NCBI GenBank assembly: GCA_963693285.1
Contig: OY848928.1
Location: 4,927,827-4,991,826, forward strand
Length of the DNA: 64,000 nt
From: Xestospongia muta
Lineage: Eukaryota > Porifera > Demospongiae > Haplosclerida > Petrosiidae
Reading direction: 5' to 3'
Below the pieces are notes generated by a model that saw nothing but the letters and a program-made list of their open reading frames with translations, had not been told where the DNA came from and did not search any database. Shown piece by piece: positions 20,501 through 29,622 of this stretch (positions are counted from its first letter, which is position 1; each line of letters opens with the position of its first letter). The translations under genes and the position numbers were made by a program.

Positions 20501-21148
20501 CCATTGTGGCTACTGGGAGTATCAGTTTTAATAGCTCTTGCTATTGTTTCCATTTTATTGGTCGTTTCACCATTTCTCTCAAAGAAAATCAACCTCATAC
20601 GCATGAAGCCATTCTTGGATGAATTTCAGTCTTGTTACCATGACAACTATCGTTGGTATGCTGGTGTGTATTTCTGTGCGTGGCTGGTTATAGAAATCAT
20701 CGTGACAGTTTCAAGTGATCTCATCATTGTACAAACAATTCTTGCTGTTCTGCTTATTGGTCAGTTTCTTCTTCAACCTTACAAAAGTAAATGGCTGAAC
20801 ACAGTGGATGGATTGTTTCTACTTGATTTGGTTCTCTTAATACCATTATCTCAACATCAAACTACACATACAACATTTGAGATAGTATTAATGTACATAT
20901 TGATACTAGGTCCTCTGATATGGATGGTGGGTGGAGTACTAGTTGTTATAGCGAACAAAATGAGAAGAATTCAAAGGATCAAGAAGTGTTTCAACAAATG
21001 TAAGAAGAAGCAAGACTTGAATGTACAATATGTAGTAACTTTCAAGAAAGAGGACATATCTCATTCCAGTGTAACACTACATAATGCTGATGAGCGAGAA
21101 CCACTACTCGGTATTATTAGTGAAACAGAAAATAAATCCTATCATTAG
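17594..21148 (+). CDS. Subfamily B beta-helix/multipass membrane protein B1 (1184 aa)
   Basis: The start MATLTAITGVVLLLLAI forms a signal peptide (about 1-22). Ectodomain to about residue 660 with many N-x-S/T sites and Pmp-like repeats GGALHI (about 464) and YGGAIYIG (about 492). A cysteine-rich stalk begins LGCPQGLVYS (about 670), contains RKGYWYG (compare TKGYWHG in A) and ends GHTGIMCIEC. About 9-10 hydrophobic segments span 797-1120, with MKPFLDEFQSCYHDNYRW near 1004 and LQPYKSKWLN, both counterparts of A. The tail ends DEREPLLGIISETENKSYH; EREPLL fits the acidic dileucine sorting pattern. Single coding exon; AATAAA at 21171. Confidence 0.87.
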   Translation: MATLTAITGVVLLLLAINESTLQEKCITVISIDGTNTPDCFNQGVTHPGCNTLKYLLESKDWLSKLTQKCTILVKNNQQLINEGIQGVFINTSHVILNITGVNNPIINCSNSSGVSFTNSSQTVSIIWESIDFQGCGVNDSGSLKFRELKAINIVNSKFSESEGIMVQSVASVTITGCHFVSSYVPVIDIDLSILAKHFTGTVFNNTIKEISSFHDNVINVNIAPEYKYVFHMTFDTNIFYSINYIYESIIAFSSHSYQIKEINLIINGCFFTFNKAPRQISINITNSSSTKVRVLVNDSQFIGNYVMTNTLLLQNTQEQTGLIVIYITGTGNKYNTFKYSHNTFQGNQRGSLMNVIDYTGSYHTMSYTKILENSVPTKLIKFEGVNDNKLPLIIQSITLSINVIMYDWTYANDITGILYITNTSVVMIDSDFSLNFGSALTLLQSTIDFQGNVSFQQNTGIQGGALHINYNSSIVTTKLAYINITNNTAQYGGAIYIGNNNDPCILDNKRNITISFIGNDATALGPSIYSVAPHCHCNYSTDHIYFDQEPHIVSSPTNISTHRNKISVFPGENIAFNVTSTDCSGVSSSCLASISLVCKDPLDCQKMNKPQIINPSIFFIATGKVDTGIKFLTNSNPTTKDYENLTLNLIINCIDGSQYKNPQFQLNVLGCPQGLVYSNITKQCQCTQVTDDSNFACNDVKGMACIRKGYWYGTVGNDSIYVIAQCTTSQCNININDPCPNDVVNSVENKDFVLLSKVGHDQCINGHTGIMCIECKPNTSATLNNIRCIQYNPAHPYILLLMIISWPLLVGIVIILVVQFKQHCLSSYLYGPLFFLAVAVQIPLSQNTYLSNVLIFFESTMILGLQMLGTAPLCFFQIGPIWLYSLNYIAPIIIVIVLVMTFCSGHCYPRIFLKIQRSPVPAMCLLILLSFWSLSQVCIKVIVPVSLTGVSPRVAIQPTLPYLHGEHVPLWLLGVSVLIALAIVSILLVVSPFLSKKINLIRMKPFLDEFQSCYHDNYRWYAGVYFCAWLVIEIIVTVSSDLIIVQTILAVLLIGQFLLQPYKSKWLNTVDGLFLLDLVLLIPLSQHQTTHTTFEIVLMYILILGPLIWMVGGVLVVIANKMRRIQRIKKCFNKCKKKQDLNVQYVVTFKKEDISHSSVTLHNADEREPLLGIISETENKSYH

Positions 21149-21783
21149 AATTTGATTGAATAATTGTTGAAATAAATTTACACGAGTGATAAAGTTTAAC
21201 CCCTTGTCTAGGTATTTTAATCACAATTCCTTTCCTTAAACCAAATTATTGCTCCTTTTTGTAGTTGAGAATAAAATTTGTGGATATTATACACATAACA
21301 AGATTATAATCATCCTAAGATTGATTTAATAGTGCTTATATTGGAGGTAATATTATACTATGATTGAAATGAGAAAACCAAAAGAAACTCCTACAAAAGA
21401 CACATTATTTTAGCACTCACAATAAAAGTAATTATGGTTGTGATTTGTATCAGTGGTAACTGATTGTGGTTGAATTTAATTGGTCTCTTTTGATCATCCA
21501 ATACAACAATATAATAATTCAATGAATATTGGCATACAAAGAACAACCACAAACATATCATTTGACACAATCTTAAGAACACTTGTTACTCTTCACAGCA
21601 TTATGTTTCTTATAATCATTGAGTTAAAGTCAATGCTTTCAACATTGTACATTAGTCATATACCAATTAACACCATGCAATTTCCTTTTTTATCACAGCT
21701 GCTGCACAAAGCTTATGATCATCAGTTTACATAAAAACTCCCCCATTACAACTCTATCCATATATGGTATTATAAGGTCATAA
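21149..21783 (+). promoter_or_regulatory. Spacer between B1 and the chimera, with promoter of B3-type gene
   Basis: B1 3' UTR with AATAAA at 21171-21176, then AT-rich DNA without a convincing gene. CCATATATGG (CArG-type) lies at 21758-21767, just before the next start. The whole spacer recurs nearly unchanged at 28989-29622. Confidence 0.5.
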
Positions 21784-23343
21784 ATGATGTTAAGGAACAT
21801 GGCTACTTTGACAGCCATCACTGGAGTTGTTTTGCTCTTACTGGCTATTACTGAGAGTACTCTACAAGAGAAGTGTATTACAGTTATCAGTACAGATGGG
21901 ACTAACACACCTGACTGTTTAAATCAAGGAGTTACACATCCTGGATGTAATACTCTCAAGTATCTTTTAGAGTCTAAAGATTGGCTGAGTAAGTTAACTC
22001 AAAAATGTACAATATTAGTTAAAAATAACCAGCAGTTAATAAATGAAGGTATACAAGGTGTGTTCATTAATACAAGTCTTGTAATTTTAAACATTACTGG
22101 AGTTAATAATCCGATCATCAACTGCAGTAACTCTTCAGGTGTTAGTTTCACAAATAGTTCACAAACAGTGTCTATTATATGGGAGAGTATTGACTTTCAA
22201 GGATGTGGTGTTAATGACAGTGGCAGTTTAAAGTTTAGAGAACTCAAAGCAATCAATATTGTGAACAGCAAGTTTTCTGAGTCTGAAGGAATAATGGTTC
22301 AATCTGTAGCTAGTGTGACTATCACTGGATGCCATTTTGTGTCTTCTTATGTACCAGTTATTGATATAGATCTGAGCATACTAGCTAAACATTTTACAGG
22401 AACAGTGTTTAATAATACTATTAAAGAAATATCTAGTTTCCATGACAATGTTATAAATGTTAACATTGCCCCTGAATATAAGTATGTATTTCACATGACA
22501 TTTGACACAAACATTTTCAAATCAATCTACTACATTTATGAAAATGTAATAGCATTTTCAAGTCACTCTCATCAAATCAAAGAAATTAATCTGATTATTA
22601 ATGGATGCTGTTTTAAACAAAATATGGCTCCCAGACAGATATCTATAAACATAACAACTTCCAGTACAAAAGTGAGAGTATTAGTCAATGATACCCAATT
22701 TATTACTAATTATGTAATGACAAATACATTATTACTTCAAAACACACAAGAACAAACTGGTTTAATTGTTATATACATAACAGGTACAGGAAACAAATAC
22801 AATACTTTCCAATACAATCATAACACATTCCGAGGTAACCTAAGAGGATCAATTATGAATGTTATAGACTATACTGGTAGTTACCACACTATGTCATACA
22901 CAAAGATACTAGAGAATTTTGTGCCAACAAAACTCATTAAATTTGAAGGTGTTAATGACAACAAACTTGCTCTAAAGATACAATCAATCACATTGTCTAC
23001 AAACGTCATCATGTATGATTGGACATATGCTAATGATATGACAGGGATTTTATATATCACAAATACATCTGTTGTAATGATTGATGGTGACTTCTCTTTA
23101 AACTTTGGATCAGCTTTAACTTTATTACAATCAACAATTGATTTTCAAGGAAATATCTCGTTTCAACAAAATACAGGAATCCAAGGAGAAGCATTACACA
23201 TTAATTATAACAGCTCAATTGTGACAACTAAACTAGCATATATTAACATCACAAATAACACTGCTCAACACATCTTACACACTTTCTGGCTTTACTTCTT
23301 TCACAATAGAAAGTGGTATCAACAATCCAAATATTTACATTGA
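21784..23343 (+). pseudogene. Chimera, B-type 5' part (519-codon ORF, frame lost at junction)
   Basis: ATGs at 21784 and 21799 are both possible; the signal peptide MATLTAITGVVLLLLAI begins at 21799. The ORF follows subfamily B through ITNNTAQ, then at 23267 changes abruptly to subfamily A DNA in the wrong frame, adding about 25 unrelated residues before a stop at 23341. It therefore lacks stalk, transmembrane region and tail. One base (A) is shared by both parents at the junction, which suits an end-joining or copy-switch event. The product, if made, would be a secreted B ectodomain fragment. Compared with B3 the ectodomain differs in several patches, so gene conversion followed the duplication. 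Confidence 0.75.
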
Positions 23344-25171
23344 GGGACCAATAGTTAATACTAAAGACACAAAATATGTTCTAAAAATAGCACAGGCTGA
23401 ACAATCAAATGACTTTCAAAAGACTATCAACCTCACTATAAACAGCTGTCCTTTAGGCTTTAAACATAGCACTAACAAGTGTATTTGTGCATCTGAAGAT
23501 TTGATGTGCAATTTCACATCTGGTAAGGCTTGCATCACTAAAGGTTACTGGCATGGTCTTGTCAAAGGAAAGCAAATAACAGTTCCGTGTACTTCAGCCA
23601 AATGTAAAAACATAGAAAACTGCATTGATTGTTCTAGTACTGGATACTGTAAATTACCACAACAGGAATCAGATCAATGTTTGGACAATAGAGCTGGTGT
23701 CTTGTGCACTGAATGCTTACCAAATTATTCTTATACATTTGGAGCTATCAACTGTGTTCCTGTTACAACTTGTGAAAATGGGAAGTTCATTATTATTGTG
23801 ATTGTGATGATTTTGTTCATCCTAATACTTCTCCTCCTACTATTTGTCCTTCTTAAACTGGGTAAGCATATTAAAGTGGGATATCTCTTTAGTTTCATCT
23901 ATTACTTCAGTATTATTAATTTCATACTCATACCAAATTATGTTAGTAATGAGAAGCGTATAATGGTGTCTTTATTTGAAAGTATCACTCAACTTAACCC
24001 ACATTTCTTGGGTTACATACCAATCTGTCTTGCTCCCAAAAGCACCATCCTTGAACAGCAAATGATTCTCTATGTTGGTCCACTGTTGGTTTCAACCATT
24101 GTTTTGAGTATATTGTGTCTGTCTAAATGCTGTCCTCGCTACCTTACTTTCAGAGACAATACAACTGTTAGAGCCATTTCTCTTCTTGTTTTACTCTCTT
24201 TCACAGATCTGGCTGTGGCTAGCTTTAATATATTGAACCCAATAAAGTTTAAAGGAGTTGAGACAGTCTTTGTCAACATCCAACCAAGTACAGAATACTT
24301 TGCTTTAAAGGAACATCTACCCTGGTTTATTTTTAGTGCATTCATTGAATTTGGACTGGTTCTACCATTTACGTTCTTCCTCCTTTTAGCACCATTGCTG
24401 ATACGTTGTTGTAACTTGAATAAAATAAAGCCTTTTCTAGATGAATTCCAAGGATGTTACAAGGACAAATATCGATGGATGGCTGGTTACTATTTCCTGT
24501 GTAGACAACTATACTTAGTAGCTTCAATAGCACCTTCATCTACCAATACATCACTACAATATGCCTATCAAATCACGTCATTGTTTGTATTTATAATACA
24601 TGCTGTTCTACAACCTTACAATAGCAAATGGCTGAATGTTGTGGACACCATTCTCCTTGCTGATCTTCTCTGTATTACTGTTTCATATGGAATCACGGCT
24701 AATACAGTGTATGATAATCTCAAATATGGCCACCAACTACAACAAGGTGTAACATACGTATTAATTTTGATACCAGTGTTCTATGCACTAGGTGGTCTTA
24801 TCCTAGCTATTGGATATGAGCTACCATCCAAGTATAAAGAAAGAATTCAAAAGATCTTTAAATTCAAGACAAGGAAGTTTGCCAATACTCTACTTGAACC
24901 ATTGGTACCAACTTCTACAGGTGTGCAAACACTGAATGTATGCTTAGAGGAGGAACAGGGCTTTCGTGAGCCTATTCTTGGGCTGTTAGACAGCTATACA
25001 CCTGAAGAACCCAGCCCAGTTATACAGCATAGGGAACAAGCACTGTTTCATCGAGAGTCTCTAGCTGGGAGTACTATCATTGAGCGTCCCCGTCGTGTCT
25101 CTTACTGTCAGGAATGGCAGGAGAATCTCAATGAAAGTACTACAGCAGAAGAAGATGGTAACAAATTGTGA
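23268..25171 (+). pseudogene. Chimera, A-type 3' part (duplicate of A4 C-terminal half)
   Basis: This segment is an almost exact copy of 15428-17331 shifted by 7840 bases. The A frame is open across it; the first internal ATG is at 23501, inside the cysteine-rich stalk, giving 556 codons with all transmembrane segments, KPFLDEFQGCYKDKYRW and the A4-type tail (LEEEQGFREPILGLL). It has no signal peptide or ectodomain of its own and the upstream B frame does not enter it. Few changes from A4 are visible (for example IKVTINS to INLTINS, ITKSYWHGIV to ITKGYWHGLV, FDNRAG to LDNRAG), so the duplication is recent. It is probably non-functional unless expressed as a separate core. Confidence 0.75.
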
Positions 25172-25392
25172 AAGAAAATATGTGTGTGCATGTGTGTGTG
25201 TGTGTGTGTAGATGTGTTCATTAGTGTGTACATGAGTGTTTGGATATTGTATTTTGCTTTTTAGAATTAATGCTATTTTCTGTGATCCCTTGTTTCTTCT
25301 TTGACACAATTAAAAGTCAAAGATAGTATCTTAAATATAGTGACTGTAAAAACTTCAATCAAAACAGTCTGACAAAATAATACAACCATATG

Positions 25393-25402
25393 CCAAATAT
25401 GG
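25393..25402 (+). promoter_or_regulatory. CArG-like box before B2
   Basis: CCAAATATGG, copy of 17553-17562 in the second duplication unit, 31 nt before the B2 ATG. Confidence 0.4.
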
Positions 25403-25433
25403 TAACAATTGTTTAAAGGACCAAAAGATCCAA

Positions 25434-28400
25434 ATGGCTACTTTGACAGCCATCACTGGAGTTGTTTTGCTCTTACTGGCTATTAATGAGAGTACTCTAC
25501 AAGAGAAGTGTATTACAGTTATCAGTATAGATGGGACTAACACACCTGACTGTTTCAATCAAGGAGTTACACATCCTGGATGTAATACTCTCAAGTATCT
25601 TTTAGAGTCTAAAGATTGGCTGAGTAAGTTAACTCAAAAATGTACAATATTAGTTAAAAATAACCAGCAGTTAATAAATGAAGGTATACAAGGTGTGTTC
25701 ATTAATACAAGTCTTGTAATTTTAAACATTACTGGAGTTAATAATCCGATCATCAACTGCAGTAACTCTTCAGGTGTTAGTTTCACAAATAGTTCACAAA
25801 CAGTGTCTATTATATGGGAGAGTATTGACTTTCAAGGATGTGGTGTTAATGACAGTGGCAGTTTAAAGTTTAGAGAACTCAAAGCAATCAATATTGTGAA
25901 CAGCAAGTTTTCTGAGTCTGAAGGAATAATGGTTCAATCTGTAGCTAGTGTGACTATCACTGGATGCCATTTTGTGTCTTCTTATGTACCAGTTATTGAT
26001 ATAGATCTGAGCATACTAGCTAAACATTTCACAGGAACAGTGTTTAATAATACTATTAAAGAAATATCCAGTTTCCATGACAATGTTATAAATGTTAACG
26101 TTGCCCCTGAATATAAGTATGCATTTCACATGATATTTGACACAAACATTTTCAAATTAATCAACTACATTTATGAAAATGTAATAGCATTTTCAAGTCA
26201 CTCTTATCAAATCAAAGAAATCAATCTGATTATTAATGGATGCTTTTTCACATTTAATAAGGCTCCCAGACAGATATCTATAAACATAACAAATTCTTCC
26301 AGTACAAAAGTGAGAGTATTAGTCAACGATTCCCAATTTATTGGGAATTATGTAATGACAAATACATTATTACTTCAAAACACACAAGAACAAACTGGTT
26401 TGATTGTTATATACATAACAGGTACAGGAAACAAGTACAATACTTTCAAATACAGTCATAACACATTCCAAGGTAACCAAAGAGGATCACTTATGAATGT
26501 TATAGACTATACTGGTAGTTATCACACTATGTCATACACAAAGATACTAGAGAATTCTGTGCCGACAAAACTCATTAAATTTGAAGGTGTTAATGACAAC
26601 AAACTTCCTCTAATAATACAATCAATCACATTGTCTATAAACGTCATCATGTATGATTGGACATATGCTAATGATATAACAGGGATTTTATATATCACAA
26701 ATGCATCTGTTGTAATGATTGATAGTGACTTCTCTTTAAACTTTGGATCAGCTTTAACTTTATTACAATCAACAATTGATTTTCAAGGAAATGTCTCGTT
26801 TCAACAAAATACAGGAATCCAAGGAGGAGCATTACACATTAATTATAACAGCTCAATTGTGACAACTAAACTAGCATATATTAACATCACAAATAACACT
26901 GCTCAGTATGGAGGTGCTATTTATATTGGAAACAATAATGATCCTTGTATATTGGACAACAAGAGGAATATCACAATTTCTTTTATTGGAAATGATGCAA
27001 CAGCATTAGGTCCTTCAATATACTCAGTGGCTCCACATTGTCATTGTAATTACTCCACTGACCACATCTACTTTGATCAAGAACCTCATATTGTATCTTC
27101 TCCAACTAATATATCAACACATCGCAATAAGATAAGTGTCTTTCCTGGAGAAAGCATAGCCTTTAATGTAACCTCTACTGACTGTTCAGGTGTAAGTTCA
27201 TCTTGTCTGGCATCTATTTCATTAGTATGCAAAGACCCTCTCGACTGTCAAAAGATGAACAAACCACAGATAATCAACCCATCTATTTTCTTCATTGCAA
27301 CTGGAAAAGTTGATACTGGTATAAAGTTTCTTACAAACTCTAATCCAACGACCAAAGACTATGAGAATCTTACTTTAAATTTAATAATAAACTGTATTGA
27401 TGGATCACAATATAAGAATCCACAATTTCAGCTAAATGTTCTTGGTTGTCCTCAAGGATTGGTCTATAGTAATATTACAAAGCAGTGTCAATGTACTCAA
27501 GTAACAGATGACAGCAATTTTGCTTGCAATGATGTTAAAGGAATGGCATGTATACGCAAAGGTTATTGGTATGGAACAGTTGCAAATGATAGTATCTACG
27601 TGATTGCTCAATGTACTACTTCTCAATGCAATATTAACATTAATGATCCTTGTCCTAATGATGTCGTTAACAGTGTGGAAAATAAGGATTTTGTTTTGCT
27701 AAGTAAAGTAGGACATGATCAGTGTATCAATGGGCATACAGGTATTATGTGTATCGAATGTAAACCCAATACATCTGCTACCCTAAACAATATCAGATGT
27801 ATTCAATATAACCCTGCTCATCCCTACATCCTTCTTTTAATGATTATTAGTTGGCCATTACTAGTTGGAATTGTTATAATACTCGTTGTGCAGTTCAAAC
27901 AACATTGTTTATCCAGCTATCTGTATGGTCCACTTTTCTTTCTAGCAGTAGCAGTTCAAATTCCATTGAGCCAGAATACATACCTATCCAATGTTTTAAT
28001 CTTCTTTGAATCTACCATGATCCTGGGATTACAAATGCTTGGAACTGCTCCTTTGTGCTTTTTCCAAATTGGTCCAATTTGGCTCTACAGTCTTAATTAC
28101 ATTGCACCTATTATAATAGTTATTGTACTTGTCATGACATTCTGTAGTGGACATTGCTATCCTCGAATATTCTTGAAAATTCAAAGATCACCAGTTCCAG
28201 CTATGTGTCTTCTGATTCTACTCTCGTTTTGGTCTTTGTCACAAGTTTGTATTAAAGTTATCGTTCCAGTGTCACTTACAGGTGTTAGTCCAAGAGTAGC
28301 TATACAACCCACACTACCTTATCTTCATGGAGAACATGTACCATTGTGGCTACTGGGAGTATCAGTTTTAATAGCTCTTGCTATTGTTTCCATTTTATTG

Positions 28401-28988
28401 GTCGTTTCACCATTTCTCTCAAAGAAAATCAACCTCATACGCATGAAGCCATTCTTGGATGAATTTCAGTCTTGTTACCATGACAACTATCGTTGGTATG
28501 CTGGTGTGTATTTCTGTGCGTGGCTGGTTATAGAAATCATCGTGACAGTTTCAAGTGATTTCATCATTGTACAAACAATTCTTGCTGTTCTGCTTATTGG
28601 TCAGTTTCTTCTTCAACCTTACAAAAGTAAATGGCTGAACACAGTGGATGGATTGTTTCTACTTGATTTGGTTCTCTTAATACCATTATCTCAACATCAA
28701 ACTACACATACAACATTTGAGATAGTATTAATGTACATATTGATACTAGGTCCTCTGATATGGATGGTGGGTGGAGTACTAGTTGTTATAGCGAACAAAA
28801 TGAGAAGAATTCAAAGGATCAAGAAGTGTTTCAACAAATGTAAGAAGAAGCAAGACTTGAATGTACAATATGTAGTAACTTTCAAGAAAGAGGACATATC
28901 TCATTCCAGTGTAACACTACATAATGCTGATGAGCGAGAACCACTACTCGGTATTATTAGTGAAACAGAAAATAAATCCTATCATTAG
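25434..28988 (+). CDS. Subfamily B beta-helix/multipass membrane protein B2 (1184 aa)
   Basis: A copy of B1 at an offset of 7840 with the same length and domain order. Differences visible by eye cluster in one ectodomain patch around residues 220-245 (B1 FYSINYIYESIIAF against B2 FKLINYIYENVIAF); elsewhere they are scattered singles (HVILN/LVILN, NTSVVM/NASVVM, GENIAF/GESIAF, TVGNDS/TVANDS, SSDLII/SSDFII). The chimera carries FKSIYYIYENVIAF and B3 carries FYSINYIYESIIAF, so the patch has moved between copies. Stalk, multipass core and EREPLLGII tail are intact. Confidence 0.87.
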   Translation: MATLTAITGVVLLLLAINESTLQEKCITVISIDGTNTPDCFNQGVTHPGCNTLKYLLESKDWLSKLTQKCTILVKNNQQLINEGIQGVFINTSLVILNITGVNNPIINCSNSSGVSFTNSSQTVSIIWESIDFQGCGVNDSGSLKFRELKAINIVNSKFSESEGIMVQSVASVTITGCHFVSSYVPVIDIDLSILAKHFTGTVFNNTIKEISSFHDNVINVNVAPEYKYAFHMIFDTNIFKLINYIYENVIAFSSHSYQIKEINLIINGCFFTFNKAPRQISINITNSSSTKVRVLVNDSQFIGNYVMTNTLLLQNTQEQTGLIVIYITGTGNKYNTFKYSHNTFQGNQRGSLMNVIDYTGSYHTMSYTKILENSVPTKLIKFEGVNDNKLPLIIQSITLSINVIMYDWTYANDITGILYITNASVVMIDSDFSLNFGSALTLLQSTIDFQGNVSFQQNTGIQGGALHINYNSSIVTTKLAYINITNNTAQYGGAIYIGNNNDPCILDNKRNITISFIGNDATALGPSIYSVAPHCHCNYSTDHIYFDQEPHIVSSPTNISTHRNKISVFPGESIAFNVTSTDCSGVSSSCLASISLVCKDPLDCQKMNKPQIINPSIFFIATGKVDTGIKFLTNSNPTTKDYENLTLNLIINCIDGSQYKNPQFQLNVLGCPQGLVYSNITKQCQCTQVTDDSNFACNDVKGMACIRKGYWYGTVANDSIYVIAQCTTSQCNININDPCPNDVVNSVENKDFVLLSKVGHDQCINGHTGIMCIECKPNTSATLNNIRCIQYNPAHPYILLLMIISWPLLVGIVIILVVQFKQHCLSSYLYGPLFFLAVAVQIPLSQNTYLSNVLIFFESTMILGLQMLGTAPLCFFQIGPIWLYSLNYIAPIIIVIVLVMTFCSGHCYPRIFLKIQRSPVPAMCLLILLSFWSLSQVCIKVIVPVSLTGVSPRVAIQPTLPYLHGEHVPLWLLGVSVLIALAIVSILLVVSPFLSKKINLIRMKPFLDEFQSCYHDNYRWYAGVYFCAWLVIEIIVTVSSDFIIVQTILAVLLIGQFLLQPYKSKWLNTVDGLFLLDLVLLIPLSQHQTTHTTFEIVLMYILILGPLIWMVGGVLVVIANKMRRIQRIKKCFNKCKKKQDLNVQYVVTFKKEDISHSSVTLHNADEREPLLGIISETENKSYH

Positions 28989-29622
28989 AATTTGATTGAA
29001 TAATTGTTGAAATAAATTTACACGAGTGATAAAGTTTAACCCCTTGTCTAGGTATTTTAATCACAATTCCTTTCCTTAAACCAAATTATTGCTCCTTTTT
29101 GTAGTTGAGAATAAAATTTGTGGATATTATACACATAACAAGATTATAATCATCCTAAGATTGATTTAATAGTGCTTATATTGGAGGTAATATTATACTA
29201 TGATTGAAATGAGAAAACCAAAAGAAACTCCTACAAAAGACACATTATTTTAGCACTCACAATAAAAGTAATTATGGTTGTCATTTGTATCAGTGGTAAC
29301 TGATTGTGGTTGAATTTAATTGGTCTCTTTTGATCATCCAATACAACAATATAATAATTCAATGAATATTGGCATACAAAGAACAACCACAAACATATCA
29401 TTTGACACAATCTTAAGAACACTTGTTACTCTTCACAGCATTATGTTTCTTATAATCATTGAGTTAAAGTCAATGCTTTCAACATTGTACATTAGTCATA
29501 TACCAATTAACACCATGCAATTTCCTTTTTATCACAGCTGCTGCACAAAGCTTATGATCATCAGTTTACATAAAAACTCCCCCATTACAACTCTATCCAT
29601 ATATGGTATTATAAGGTCATAA
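28989..29622 (+). promoter_or_regulatory. Spacer between B2 and B3
   Basis: Near-identical copy of 21149-21783, one T shorter in the run near 29526. AATAAA is at 29011 and CCATATATGG at 29597-29606. No gene is supported. Confidence 0.5.

Noticed and set aside
21391..21734. Small ORFs in the B1-chimera spacer, repeated at 29231-29622
   Set aside because: They recur only because the spacer was duplicated; they overlap on opposite strands and show no signal peptide or family match.
6528..24345. The same 68-codon antisense ORF at 6528, 16299 and 24139
   Set aside because: It lies opposite the conserved multipass core of A2, A4 and the A duplicate. Its recurrence follows from the identity of the sense genes, and it has no features of its own.
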